Assembly: GCF_017874425.1 (NCBI RefSeq)
Contig: NZ_JAGGLL010000002.1
Span: 124,001 to 188,000 of the forward strand
Origin: Clostridium punense
GTDB taxonomy: Bacteria > Bacillota > Clostridia > Clostridiales > Clostridiaceae
DNA: 64,000 bases
Reading direction: 5' to 3'
Shown: piece after piece, positions 27,435-36,840 of the stretch
How the letters are laid out: every line of letters begins with the position of its first letter
Position numbering within the stretch: position 1 is the first letter of the stretch
Made by a program: the position numbers and the translations under genes
Notes under the pieces: generated by a model
Told to the model about the DNA's origin: nothing
Database searches by the model: none
The model's input: only the letters and a program-made list of their open reading frames with translations

Positions 27435-28838
27435 TTAAGAGACTTTTCTATTTAGCTGAGTAATTTTTTCTTTTCTACCAATGGAATCATAGTCCTCAAG
27501 AATTTTACATACTTCCTTTGATAATAAAAACAATGCTATTATATTGGGTACTGCCATAATTCCCATGAACATATCGGCTAGTTTCCAAACAAAGGTTGCA
27601 TCTATTAAAGTTCCCACTACTAAAGCTGCTATAGCTATAAACTTAAAAGTATTAAGGGTTCTAGCTTTAGAATTAAATACAGCCTTTACATTTGATTCTG
27701 CAAAGAAGTACCAACCTACTATAGTTGTTAAAGAAAAGAAGGAAAGACAAACTGAAAGAAACATTCCTCCAAAGTTACCAAATCCTGCAGCAAAACCGCT
27801 TTGTGTCATTATAGTTGCAGTTTCAGTCATTTTCACTGCTGGTACTGTAGCATCATAAGACCCAGATACTAGATTTACCATTACTGTTGATAAGCAAATT
27901 AAGAAAGTTGATATAAATACTCCTATCATAGCAGTAAAGCCTTGTTCAGCTGGATGCTTAGCATTTGCAACTGCATGAGAGTGAGGAGTTGAACCCATTC
28001 CTGCTTCATTTGAGAAAAGCCCTCTTGCAAGACCGTATCTTATGGTTTGTTGCAAGGCTATTCCAAGAGTTCCTCCCCCTATTGCTTGTGGTGCAAAGGC
28101 CCCAACAAATATACTTTTTATTGCTGGTATTAAATTTTCCAAATTCATTACTATTATAATAAAGCTTCCTAATATATAAGCCATAGCCATAACTGGCACT
28201 ACAGTCTCTGCAAAGGTTGCTATTCTTCCCATTCCACCCATTAGTATTAATGTTACTATGATAGCAAGAACAATGGTGACACTAATTGAAGGTATTCCAA
28301 ATGCATTGCTCACTGAGCCAGCCACTGAGTTAGATTGAACCATAATTCCTACTACTCCCAGTGCAACTATGCAAGCTACAGCAAAAATCATAGATAACCA
28401 TTTGCGCTTTAGTCCATTTTTAATGTAATAAGCAGGTCCTCCTACTAACTCACCATCTTTAGTTTCTCTATATTTTTGTGCAAGGACTGCTTCACTGAAA
28501 ATAGTTGACATTCCAAAGAATGCAGATATTAACATCCAAAAGGCTGCCCCTGGTCCTCCAGCTGCTATAGCTGTTGCAACCCCTACTATATTACCCGTTC
28601 CAACCTGAGCTGCTACTGCAGTTGCTAAAGCCTGCACAGGAGTCATCTTCCCCTCTTCTACTTTTTCCTTATTAACTATACCTGAAACCATTTTCTTTAA
28701 TGCTGGAAAAAGTCTAGTGAATTGAGGAAATTTTAGTTTAATAGTCATATAAATTCCAATACCTAAAAGTGCAATAATTAATATATAGTCCCATAAAATT
28801 TTATTTACAAAATCAACAATAATATTTATCGTTTCCAT
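27435..28838 (-). CDS. AGCS-family sodium:amino-acid symporter (glutamine or alanine)
   Basis: The 467-residue protein has about eleven membrane helices and the AGCS signatures: G-T-G-N-I-V-G-V-A-T-A-I-A-x-G-G-P-G-A near residue 80 and G-L-A-R-G-L-F-S-N-E-A-G-M-G-S near 275. It also has a late W-Y-F-F-A-E motif. Members import alanine, glycine or glutamine with Na+. The two-component genes just upstream resemble B. subtilis GlnK-GlnL, which control the glutamine AGCS symporter GlnT, so glutamine is the favoured substrate by context. AAGGGG lies 9 bases before the ATG. A three-decamer repeat at 28891-28920 sits in its promoter region. Confidence 0.9.
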   Translation of the reverse strand: METINIIVDFVNKILWDYILIIALLGIGIYMTIKLKFPQFTRLFPALKKMVSGIVNKEKVEEGKMTPVQALATAVAAQVGTGNIVGVATAIAAGGPGAAFWMLISAFFGMSTIFSEAVLAQKYRETKDGELVGGPAYYIKNGLKRKWLSMIFAVACIVALGVVGIMVQSNSVAGSVSNAFGIPSISVTIVLAIIVTLILMGGMGRIATFAETVVPVMAMAYILGSFIIIVMNLENLIPAIKSIFVGAFAPQAIGGGTLGIALQQTIRYGLARGLFSNEAGMGSTPHSHAVANAKHPAEQGFTAMIGVFISTFLICLSTVMVNLVSGSYDATVPAVKMTETATIMTQSGFAAGFGNFGGMFLSVCLSFFSLTTIVGWYFFAESNVKAVFNSKARTLNTFKFIAIAALVVGTLIDATFVWKLADMFMGIMAVPNIIALFLLSKEVCKILEDYDSIGRKEKITQLNRKVS

Positions 28839-28890
28839 CTCATATCCCCTTTCTTTGTTAATAATTATTTAACTTATTGTAAATAACTAC

Positions 28891-28920
28891 CTTCAGAAAG
28901 TTTCAAAAGGTTTCAGAATT
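28891..28920 (-). promoter_or_regulatory. Three 10-bp direct repeats upstream of the symporter, possible GlnL sites
   Basis: Three adjacent decamers each contain TTCA at the same position (CTTCAGAAAG, TTTCAAAAGG, TTTCAGAATT). Spacing of one helical turn suits cooperative binding of a response regulator on one DNA face. They lie 53-82 bases upstream of the start codon, just before a TACAAT -10-like box with no good -35. Confidence 0.5.
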
Positions 28921-28973
28921 ATTTTTATTTTTAATTATTTTGTTCTCTAATAAGTTCTATAGCTTTTTAAAAT

Positions 28974-29015
28974 AAAAAACTCCCTGAACAGTTCAACCTG
29001 CTAAAGGAGTTTTTG
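28974..29015 (-). terminator. Terminator after the response-regulator gene
   Basis: AAAAACTCC pairs with GGAGTTTTT across a 22-base loop and ends in TTTTTT on the minus strand. It separates the two-component operon from the symporter, so these have separate promoters. Confidence 0.75.
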
Positions 29016-29019
29016 TCTC

Positions 29020-29919
29020 TTAATAACTATCACTATAAAACAACAGACCATCAATAATTTTTTTAAGGTTTACCTTACCTCTTTTCCTGCTCTTTCCTCT
29101 TATATAATCCATTTCTATTTTTATTTGCTCAAAATTATAAATTCCATTAGAATACTCAATAAAGATTTCATTCATGTAGTCCTCTATGCCTAAATTTGCA
29201 AGGTTTATCATTCCAACCATGGCAGTTCTTCTAATTCTCTGCTCCATGGTTTTAGCCTGATGGGTAAATTTACTGCAAAGCTCACTTATGGTGTAACTAT
29301 CAATACTTTCCTTTGTTCTAATAAGGTACTCAAGAATACTAATTATATCCTGACTCCCTGTTTCTCCTGCAATTCCAATTACTCTCATTACTCTTTTTAT
29401 TTTTTCAATTCTATTACTGTTGTTTTCCTTTTCTGTATTTAAGCCATTGTAATTGTCTTCTTCATCATTATCCTTAGAAAAATTTTTTTCATTTTTGGAA
29501 GAACTATTGGGGTCCGTAAACAAGCTTTGAATTTGACTTAGTTTTCTATTTACTTGAATTTTATCCTCAACTTTATTAATAACACTTTCCACTTCAATTG
29601 CATTAATTGGTTTAGATATAAAATATTCTATTCCACTCTGATAGGCTTTTCCAATCATATCTTTAGAAGACACTTGAGAAATCATAATGAATTGAATTTC
29701 GGGGTATAGCCTCTTAACCTCTCTAACTAAGCTGATGCCGTCTTTTCCTGGCATTAATAAATCCACTAAAACAATGTCAGGAGTTAATCTTTGAATTTCT
29801 TTTAATCCAAGAATTCCATCAGTTGCATGTCCTAAGAGCTTTCCTAATTCTCTATCTATTATTATTTTCTCTAGTAACCTAATTATATTAATATTATCTT
29901 CTACAATAAATATGTTCAC
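29020..29919 (-). CDS. Response regulator with YcbB-type DNA-binding domain (GlnL-like)
   Basis: The start is GTG at 29919, directly after the kinase stop, with AGAGGTG upstream. Residues 1-120 are a receiver domain with phospho-acceptor Asp53 in V-L-V-D-L-L-M-P-G, and S and K switch residues (M-I-S and S-K-P). A low-complexity acidic-asparagine linker (about 130-170) leads to a C-terminal YcbB domain (about 180-299) with T-M-E-Q-R-I-R-R and N-L-A-N-L-G-I-E-D. YcbB is GlnL in B. subtilis, the glutamine-responsive regulator. The domain match is good; ligand inference rests on context. Confidence 0.88.
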   Translation of the reverse strand: MNIFIVEDNINIIRLLEKIIIDRELGKLLGHATDGILGLKEIQRLTPDIVLVDLLMPGKDGISLVREVKRLYPEIQFIMISQVSSKDMIGKAYQSGIEYFISKPINAIEVESVINKVEDKIQVNRKLSQIQSLFTDPNSSSKNEKNFSKDNDEEDNYNGLNTEKENNSNRIEKIKRVMRVIGIAGETGSQDIISILEYLIRTKESIDSYTISELCSKFTHQAKTMEQRIRRTAMVGMINLANLGIEDYMNEIFIEYSNGIYNFEQIKIEMDYIRGKSRKRGKVNLKKIIDGLLFYSDSY

Positions 29920-31191
29920 TTATATCACCTCTAAGGAATTTTTAGGTATATAAATTATAAAGGTAGCACCTTTTCCTTTTTCAGAGCTTAAAGTTATTGT
30001 TCCTTTTAACTCTTCTTCTACTATATGCTGAACCACACTTAGTCCTAGTCCTCTATTTATTTCTCCTGTGGTATAGTTTATTTTAGTTGAAAAACCTGGT
30101 GAAAAAACAAGGCTTAAGCTATGTTCCTCTATGCCACAGCCAGTATCTGAGATTGTAAAAACATGATGATCTTCTTTAATTTTATGGTTAAAACTCAGAC
30201 TTTTTCTTTTATCTGAATTTCCTATTGCATCTAAACTATTAATTAGTAAATTTCTAAATATGGACATTAGAAAATAATGCTTTGAGGTATAAAAAGACTC
30301 GCCAACTTCAAAATACAATTCAACCTCCATATTCCTACGGCTTACTTCTCTTTTTATTGTTTCTTTAAGAATAGTGATTATATCCTTAAAGTCCATACCA
30401 CCCTCAACTTGCTTGTCTTCAGTGAGCTCCTTTATTCCGCGAATAGCTAGCTGATATTCCTTCTTTATTTCATGAACATCCCTAGCAATAGCTAAAGACT
30501 TATCTGCTAAATTCTCCTTCCCATCTTCACTACTTATTTCCTCAAATAATGAATAGGAATTAGCCATTACTCTTTCGATATTGTCCATGTTCTTTTCCAT
30601 CCAATACATTTCTGACTTTAGTTGGGCAGTGAGCCACAAAAGCCTAGTATATCTAATTTCATGTTCTTCTTTTATTAGAAGCACCTTATAGTATTTCATC
30701 CAAGTTAAAGCTAACCATACTATAGCGGAACGTACAATTGCAACAAGCACTAGGGTTAGTATAATATCCCCATTAAACTTTGACCTTCCACTTAATATCC
30801 TCGCACTCAATTCAATAAAGTTTGCCCCTAAATCACTGGAGATTAAAATCAACAGCAACTTGTTTAAATTATACTCATTATGTTTCCTTCCTAGCAGATA
30901 ATAAATAACTCCATAAAAAGTATAAAACAATATCTCTAACTGATTAGAAATCATAAATCCCAGAAAGTTACCTTCAGTTACAAAATAGATTATCCCTCTA
31001 AAAATATAAACCATTACTCCTGATAAGAACCCCATAGGTATCGGTTTTAATCTTTTATCCTTGTAAAGAAAAATAGCTAAAAATATTATTCCTGCAGAAA
31101 CTCTAAAGTCTGTACCCATAATTCCTATGTTAACTTGTGAAGCAATAGTAATTATAGCTACAGTACCAATTATCTTTCTTAAAAGTTCCAC
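29920..31191 (-). CDS. Membrane sensor histidine kinase (GlnK-like)
   Basis: Start GTG at 31191 with AGGATG 7 bases upstream. The first 190 residues hold about six membrane helices. A Spo0B-like helical region follows (about 195-280), then the ATPase domain with N-L-L-I-N-S-L-D-A-I (N box), D-T-G-C-G-I (G1) and G-L-G-L-S-V-V (G2). The architecture is that of B. subtilis GlnK and other sporulation-type kinases without a classical HisKA motif; the phosphorylated histidine may lie in A-R-D-V-H-E-I-K-K-E at about 232-241. It is translationally coupled to the regulator downstream. Confidence 0.87.
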   Translation of the reverse strand: MELLRKIIGTVAIITIASQVNIGIMGTDFRVSAGIIFLAIFLYKDKRLKPIPMGFLSGVMVYIFRGIIYFVTEGNFLGFMISNQLEILFYTFYGVIYYLLGRKHNEYNLNKLLLILISSDLGANFIELSARILSGRSKFNGDIILTLVLVAIVRSAIVWLALTWMKYYKVLLIKEEHEIRYTRLLWLTAQLKSEMYWMEKNMDNIERVMANSYSLFEEISSEDGKENLADKSLAIARDVHEIKKEYQLAIRGIKELTEDKQVEGGMDFKDIITILKETIKREVSRRNMEVELYFEVGESFYTSKHYFLMSIFRNLLINSLDAIGNSDKRKSLSFNHKIKEDHHVFTISDTGCGIEEHSLSLVFSPGFSTKINYTTGEINRGLGLSVVQHIVEEELKGTITLSSEKGKGATFIIYIPKNSLEVI

Positions 31192-31355
31192 TTAAACACA
31201 TCCTAGTCTAATTTAAAATATATAATGAAATAAAGATGCTGAATAAATATATGTAATTCTATTTTGCATTCTCTTTAATATAAGTTGCTTAACACTATCT
31301 TATAATGCAAGAATAATATTACAACTTATATATTTTCTATAATACTTTCTATAGA

Positions 31356-31664
31356 TTAATTGAATTTAAACTTTAGCTTTACTAGCTGATTATTTAAATA
31401 TATGTAGATTGTGTCTTCTGTGGTAGAAATTTTACAAATATCCTTTAGACTGATATAAACTCCATGGAAATCATAATAGGTTTTTGTGTCGGTTTTACTT
31501 AATAATCTTAGAGTTCTTCCGTGTCTTTCTTCTAAAAACTCATAGTGAAATTCATCCATACAATAAACTGTATCAAGCTCATAGGCATTTACTATAACCA
31601 CTAAATTTGAACCTTTTTTCTCCTCTAAAACCTTTATAACTTCATCTAATGTAATTTGTCTCAT
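31356..31664 (-). CDS. Hypothetical protein, 102 aa
   Basis: AGGAGAG lies 10 bases before the ATG. The protein is soluble, alpha/beta-like, with C-terminal strands (D-T-I-Y-I-Y-L-N-N-Q-L-V-K-L-K-F). I do not recognise the family. It stands alone between the kinase operon and the ABC-2 exporter and has its own leader. Confidence 0.6.
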   Translation of the reverse strand: MRQITLDEVIKVLEEKKGSNLVVIVNAYELDTVYCMDEFHYEFLEERHGRTLRLLSKTDTKTYYDFHGVYISLKDICKISTTEDTIYIYLNNQLVKLKFKFN

Positions 31665-31898
31665 AGTTCTAATCTCTCCTTAATCAAAATGTGTTAACAG
31701 TTTTTTATCTATAATACTTTCTTTAGTTTCTGATTTATAGTATATCATAATAATAAAAATTATGTGAAAGTTAAGATAACTAATAAAAAGAAAAGTCTAA
31801 TAAAATACCATAAAATTAGTAGTTCTAAAATATACTTTTAGAACTTTAATTTAAGAATAGTCCCACAGCTTTATACTAGTCTGTAACTTTTGCTTAAA
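31665..31898. other. Intergenic region, no gene seen
   Basis: AT-rich bases between the 102-aa gene and the exporter terminator. They should carry the promoter of the 102-aa gene; nothing else is seen. Confidence 0.4.
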
Positions 31899-31933
31899 CA
31901 AAAGGCTTACCACATAGTGCAGTAAGCCTTTGA
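31899..31933 (-). terminator. Terminator of the ABC-2 exporter operon
   Basis: AAAGGCTTAC pairs with GTAAGCCTTT around a 10-base loop, then TTTGTTT on the minus strand, 37 bases after the last stop. Confidence 0.75.
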
Positions 31934-31969
31934 TATTCTATTAAAATAAATTCACTTATTTAATTGAAG

Positions 31970-33136
31970 CTATTTAGCCATTCTATTTTGTTTTATTACT
32001 ACAAGAGTTATTGCCAAAATTGCCACAGCAAAACCTAACACTATGATCATATTAAAAAATATAGGGGTAAGGTTCTCCATATTAAAGTTACTCATATTAG
32101 CAATGGCATTATTAGATTTTACATACCAATAGTTTGGTGTGAAACTAGCTATTTTTAGCACAGTTTTGCCAAGTAGAGCTTGTGGAACAAATACTCCACT
32201 GATAAAGCAGGTTCCAAGAGAAACCACATTGGCAGCCGCTGACATAGCTCCTTTGCTGTGTATTATATTACCAATTAAAAAGCTTATACTTAATGCTGCA
32301 AAGGTAAATATAAAAGAGTTTAGTAAAAGTAGTAGTCCTCTTGAAGTAAACATATAATCCCCATACATGATTAAACTTGCTAGCACCATAATAAACCATG
32401 TTAATACTGCAAAACTAAGGTTTGCAAGAATCAACTGAAAATTCATATCTTTAAGCTTTACTGGTGAACAGTGGTTTCTCTTTCTTAAATCAGTATTGTT
32501 AAATACTATCATCACAGAACAAACTCCAAGAATCAATACAGCATAGATGGAGTAAGCCATGTAGTTAAAATAAAAGGCCCGTTTTTCATTGTTTGCTGAT
32601 TCATCAGCTGAGGTTTTAAGTTCAACGGCAGTTTGTTCTCCTAAGTCCTTTTCAATATTAGCTATAAGCTGTTCTGGCGATAAGTCCTCCATAGTATTTT
32701 TATATAGTTTTGCTGTATTTAAATATTTATTTATCATGCTGTCCATATAAATTTCACTGGTAGAACCAGGAACTGTAGTTTTATCAAGACTAACTTCTTT
32801 TCCACTTAGAAGATTTTCTGTAAAGCCTTTTGGAACTTTTACTATATATTCTGCTTCTCTGAAAAATAGAGCATCTTGAAGTTTTTTAGTTTCATCTGGT
32901 ATATCCTTCATATCTGAATTTTTACTTAAATATATCTTTAATCCTTCTACTAATTTTGAATCTTCATCATAATTTATAAAAACTGTTTTAACCTTAGTTT
33001 CTGTAAAATCTACTGTGACACTTTTGTTACCTATACTGCCTAAAGCCATTGCTAAGGATACAAATACTACCACATAGATCATTATTTGAGATAGGTTTTT
33101 AAGAATTATTTTGAAAAAGGCTTTATAAACTTGCAT
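31970..33136 (-). CDS. ABC-2 type exporter permease (second)
   Basis: The 388-residue protein has one N-terminal helix (about 13-33), an outer domain of about 150 residues and five C-terminal helices (about 190-380), the layout of ABC2_membrane_3 (YhgE/LinI-type half transporters). Overlaps the preceding permease gene by 14 bases, so the two are translated together. AGGAGG lies 8 bases before the ATG. It should form a heterodimer with the other permease. The substrate is not shown; such exporters with a DesK/DesR-like pair often respond to membrane-active antimicrobials. Confidence 0.85.
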   Translation of the reverse strand: MQVYKAFFKIILKNLSQIMIYVVVFVSLAMALGSIGNKSVTVDFTETKVKTVFINYDEDSKLVEGLKIYLSKNSDMKDIPDETKKLQDALFFREAEYIVKVPKGFTENLLSGKEVSLDKTTVPGSTSEIYMDSMINKYLNTAKLYKNTMEDLSPEQLIANIEKDLGEQTAVELKTSADESANNEKRAFYFNYMAYSIYAVLILGVCSVMIVFNNTDLRKRNHCSPVKLKDMNFQLILANLSFAVLTWFIMVLASLIMYGDYMFTSRGLLLLLNSFIFTFAALSISFLIGNIIHSKGAMSAAANVVSLGTCFISGVFVPQALLGKTVLKIASFTPNYWYVKSNNAIANMSNFNMENLTPIFFNMIIVLGFAVAILAITLVVIKQNRMAK

Positions 33137-34271
33137 ATTTTTGCCTCCTTATTACAAGGTAAGTTATAATGCTAAACACTACTGAAAACAAGCAGAGAAG
33201 AGCAATGTTTGTGAAAAATTGAGTATGAGTATTATAGTAATATAGGGAATAAAAGCTATCTGTTATCAAGTTTGCTGGATTAAGATATCCTACAATAGGA
33301 GCCTTTTGAGTTACCATATACTTAATCTTATCCTGCATCATTCCAGATAAAAAGGACATAATCATGGATAAACCAATTAAAATTGCTATTTTAATTCCTT
33401 CTCCTTTTTTAACAACTGATGCCACACAAGTACCAAAGGTAACTCCTGTAATGGTTCCAACCAAACAAGTTAATGCTATATATCCAAGCTGATTGCCAAA
33501 GCTTATTTTAAGCCCCAAAGTTAAATATCCAAGAAGAATAAATATTACTCCTAACTGAACCGTGGTGGCTGCAGCCACTGAAGATAAGAATACCTTCATT
33601 TTATGAGTTGGAGCCATATTAAGCCTTGCTCCCTGTGAGGATAAATTTGCTTGTAGTGCCGTTACTTCCTTTAGTCCACAAAAACTTCCATATAAACAAG
33701 CCATTGCAATTAGAGTGTAAAAGTAATTTACTACGGTGTCCGGTGTAGCGTTACCTATTGGAGCTTCCTTAAGAAAATTTTCTCTCTTTGAAATACCACT
33801 TACAACCTTCTCAACTGCTGAAGGGTTACTGCTAATTATTCTTGTAACTGTAGAAGTGGTTTGTTTAAAGTCATCTAAGAAACTTTTTATTATTGTTTTA
33901 TTTATTCCAGTTTCTTTAACTACTAAATTGATTCCATCCTTAATATAGATGTAACCTTCAATTTTGCTATCATCAAGAAGTTGTTGTCCTTCTTCCTTTG
34001 TTACATATTTTACATCAAACAAGTCTACTTCAGTGCTGCTATTAGAGTTTGAAACGGACTCTATAGCTTGTATAAATTCTGTACTTTTCTTATATTCCTC
34101 ATCATTAACTATTCCAACCTTTATTTCCGAGAAGTTTTCAGCATTTGAAAGATTAGAAAAGGCCATATTAAATAGAGTGGCTAATACAATTGGAAATATA
34201 AGAGTCCAAAACATAGTTTGTTTATCTCTTAAAATACATTTTAATCTATATAAATAATTATGAATAAACAT
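33123..34271 (-). CDS. ABC-2 type exporter permease (first)
   Basis: The 382-residue protein has the same layout as its neighbour: one N-terminal helix (about 18-38) preceded by R-L-K-C-I-L-R-D-K-Q-T-M-F-W, an outer domain and five to six C-terminal helices ending in the canonical G-x-L-N-P-A-N-L-I-T-D-S-F-Y near residue 325. This is the ABC2_membrane_3 plan. AGGAGG precedes the ATG. It lies 26 bases after the ATPase gene. Confidence 0.87.
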   Translation of the reverse strand: MFIHNYLYRLKCILRDKQTMFWTLIFPIVLATLFNMAFSNLSNAENFSEIKVGIVNDEEYKKSTEFIQAIESVSNSNSSTEVDLFDVKYVTKEEGQQLLDDSKIEGYIYIKDGINLVVKETGINKTIIKSFLDDFKQTTSTVTRIISSNPSAVEKVVSGISKRENFLKEAPIGNATPDTVVNYFYTLIAMACLYGSFCGLKEVTALQANLSSQGARLNMAPTHKMKVFLSSVAAATTVQLGVIFILLGYLTLGLKISFGNQLGYIALTCLVGTITGVTFGTCVASVVKKGEGIKIAILIGLSMIMSFLSGMMQDKIKYMVTQKAPIVGYLNPANLITDSFYSLYYYNTHTQFFTNIALLCLFSVVFSIITYLVIRRQKYASL

Positions 34272-34297
34272 ATTACTCCTCCTGAAATTTATACTTG

Positions 34298-35233
34298 TTA
34301 ATTATCTCTAAGCTCTTTACCTGTAATTTCTAAGAATACATCATTTAAAGTAGGTGGCTCAGAATAAATTTTTCCAATGCTTATATTCCTTGATTTTAAA
34401 TAATCAAGTAAAGCTACTAGGTTGTTATTCCCCCTACTAGATTTAGCAACAAGCAAATTGCCCTCATATTCAGCTGAAACTATATTTGGAAGGTTTTTAA
34501 TTCCTTCTAAAATAGTATTGTCTACATTAAAGGCTTCTATAGTAAGTCTTTCGCCCGAATTTATCATACTCTTTAGCTCCTCATTAGTACCAGTTGCAAT
34601 GATTTTGCCCTTGTCCATAATTGCTATTCTTGTACAAATCTCTTCAACCTCTTCCATGTAGTGAGAAGTATACACAATAGTAGCGCCTTCTTTATTAAGT
34701 TTTTGTATTCCTTCCAATATATTGTTTCTACTTTGAGGGTCAACAGCAACCGTAGGTTCATCTAGAATAATTAGCTTAGGCTTATGAGCTATTCCACAAG
34801 CAATATTTAATCTACGAAGAAGTCCTCCACTTAACTTTTTAGGATAAAACTTTTTAAAATCCTTTAGTCCAACAAAATCTATGGCTTCTTCCACTAACTC
34901 ACGGCGTTTCTTTTTATCTGTAACATATAATCCACAAAAGTAATCGATGTTTTCATATACTGTTAATTCATCAAATACAGCTACATTTTGCATGATGATT
35001 CCAATATTTCTCTTAATATCATAAGCATCTGGAGTCATAGGCTTACCATAAATTTCTATAGTTCCTTTATCATATTTTAAAAGTGATAATATACAATTTA
35101 TGGCTGTAGTTTTTCCTGAACCATTTGGTCCTAGGAGCCCAAATATTTCTCCTTCTTTAACTTCTAAATCTAAATGATCTAGAGCTATTAACTCGTTATA
35201 TCTTTTCACTAAATTTTTAACTTTTATTACCAT
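34298..35233 (-). CDS. ABC exporter ATP-binding protein (DrrA/CcmA-like)
   Basis: The ATG at 35233 is preferred to one at 35251 because AGGAGG lies 7 bases upstream. The 311-residue protein has Walker A G-P-N-G-S-G-K-T, signature L-S-G-G-L-L-R-R (slightly degenerate), Walker B L-I-I-L-D-E-P-T-V-A-V-D and the switch H in Y-T-S-H-Y-M. The last 90 residues are the DUF4162-like domain common in drug-exporter ATPases. Its promoter region is shared with a divergent two-component system. Confidence 0.93.
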   Translation of the reverse strand: MVIKVKNLVKRYNELIALDHLDLEVKEGEIFGLLGPNGSGKTTAINCILSLLKYDKGTIEIYGKPMTPDAYDIKRNIGIIMQNVAVFDELTVYENIDYFCGLYVTDKKKRRELVEEAIDFVGLKDFKKFYPKKLSGGLLRRLNIACGIAHKPKLIILDEPTVAVDPQSRNNILEGIQKLNKEGATIVYTSHYMEEVEEICTRIAIMDKGKIIATGTNEELKSMINSGERLTIEAFNVDNTILEGIKNLPNIVSAEYEGNLLVAKSSRGNNNLVALLDYLKSRNISIGKIYSEPPTLNDVFLEITGKELRDN

Positions 35234-35604
35234 AATAGTACCTCCTACCATTAATAAACAAATTTTAAATCCCGATAAATTTATTTTGAAGATTCACTGG
35301 CTTTAAATTCCATTTGAAAAGACTTCATAAATTACCCTTCCAAAGCATCCGTAAACAGCTTCCCACAAAATCTAATTTCTTCTATATATTAATCATAATA
35401 CTTTTCCCTGTAATATTTTAGTGAATAAACTCCTAGGTCACTATGACAAATGTAATATTAATGTTATAGACTTTATGATGAAATGCCAGAATCTATGTAA
35501 TATAATATATATAGCGACTCCACATTAAAGTTTCAATATGGTAAACATGCCCAATAGGATTAATTCTTAAAATATATAATCTAGATAAGGATTTGGTAAT
35601 TAAA
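35234..35604. other. Divergent intergenic region between exporter and two-component genes
   Basis: A stretch of 371 bases carries both promoters. A TATAAT-like run at about 35500-35510 could serve the kinase. The only dyad I can name is at 35437. No gene is seen. Confidence 0.5.
35437..35447. promoter_or_regulatory. Palindrome GTCA-CTA-TGAC in divergent promoter region
   Basis: An 11-base site lies between the divergent exporter and kinase genes. Regulators of the DesR/LiaR type often bind such short dyads. Only one copy is obvious. Confidence 0.3.
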
Positions 35605-36687
35605 ATGAATAAATTAATAGATAAGGTTGTTATTTTCATTATTTCCTTTTCTCTATACATGCCTACTGCTAAAGATATATATTTAGTTGTTCCCATATTA
35701 ATTGCTATAATTTTAAGCGCACTAATTAGCTATGTAGAAAAAGACAACTTCACGATATCAATCTTTACTCTTTATCTACTTGGTTGTCTTTTTCTCCCAG
35801 GACTTTTGTTCTTTCTGCCACTTTTCTGTTATGATGTGGTTCTCATAAGATTTAAATGGCTTTGGCTACTATGTTTTTTGCCCGTTATAGCTACCACAAC
35901 TTCTGACTTTCTTTCCTTAAGCTGGCAGGTTTCAGCCCTAATTTTAGTTGCCTATGTTTTAAAACACCGTAGCAATGGTTTTGAAAGTTTAGCTAAGACT
36001 TATCACAATCTTCGTGATAACTCTAAGGAAATATCTTTACAGCTTGAAAGAAAAAACCACGAACTTCTAGAAAAGCAGGATTACGAAATAAACTTAGCTA
36101 CCCTACGGGAACGGAATAGAATTGCAAGGGATATTCACGATAATGTTGGGCATTTACTCTCTAGGTCAATCCTTCAAGTTGGAGCTCTTCTTGCAATAAA
36201 CAAGGATGAAGTAACAAAAGAAAGTTTAAAACTAATAAAGAATACTCTTTCTGAAGCCATGGATAGCATCCGTAGCTCTGTGCATAATTTGCATGAGGAA
36301 TCTATTAACCTTGAGGCAGAAATTCAAAAGCTGGTTGATAACTTTAATTTTTGCTCTATTAAGTTACAATATGATATGGAAACCAGCCTAGAAAAAAACA
36401 TAAAATATTGCTTTATCGCTGTTACAAAGGAAGCTCTATCAAATATTATAAAGCACTCTAATGCCACTGAAGTATTAGTTGTACTTCGTGAACACCCTGG
36501 CTTTTATCAGCTTGTTATCCAAGATAATGGCTCAAATTCTAACTACAATAGTGAAAATGGTATAGGAGTAAAAAATATTATTGAAAGAGTAACTGCAATA
36601 GGTGGTAATGTTAATATTAGTAGTAATTTAGGGTTTAGAATTTTTATTTCCTTAGATAAGCAAGTTCATAAATCAAAATGTATTTAG
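35605..36687 (+). CDS. Sensor histidine kinase, HisKA_3/DesK type
   Basis: The ATG at 35605 is chosen; an in-frame TTG at 35593 is too close to the AAGGA site. The first 120 residues hold about five membrane helices. A coiled segment (about 130-170) precedes the HisKA_3 motif R-I-A-R-D-I-H-D-N-V-G-H with the phosphorylated histidine, then the ATPase domain with K-E-A-L-S-N-I-I-K-H (N box), Q-D-N-G and G-I-G-V-K-N-I. This is the DesK/LiaS/YvfT class. It is divergent from an ABC-2 exporter, the usual regulon partner of this class. Confidence 0.9.
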   Translation: MNKLIDKVVIFIISFSLYMPTAKDIYLVVPILIAIILSALISYVEKDNFTISIFTLYLLGCLFLPGLLFFLPLFCYDVVLIRFKWLWLLCFLPVIATTTSDFLSLSWQVSALILVAYVLKHRSNGFESLAKTYHNLRDNSKEISLQLERKNHELLEKQDYEINLATLRERNRIARDIHDNVGHLLSRSILQVGALLAINKDEVTKESLKLIKNTLSEAMDSIRSSVHNLHEESINLEAEIQKLVDNFNFCSIKLQYDMETSLEKNIKYCFIAVTKEALSNIIKHSNATEVLVVLREHPGFYQLVIQDNGSNSNYNSENGIGVKNIIERVTAIGGNVNISSNLGFRIFISLDKQVHKSKCI

Positions 36688-36840
36688 CGACATGATATTA
36701 CTTAACTTAAAGTATCATTTACCTTCAGTAAAACTTGTCTATCTATCTAGGAAATCTCTTCATGAAGTATTAGTTTAAATTGTTGAAGTGGTTTCTTCTA
36801 CATTCCTAAAATATGATTTATAAAAGGGGTTAAAGGTAAA

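Noticed and set aside
35493-35696. Minus-strand frame of 67 codons in the divergent promoter region
   Set aside because: It overlaps the start of the kinase on the other strand and has no ribosome site or recognisable family.
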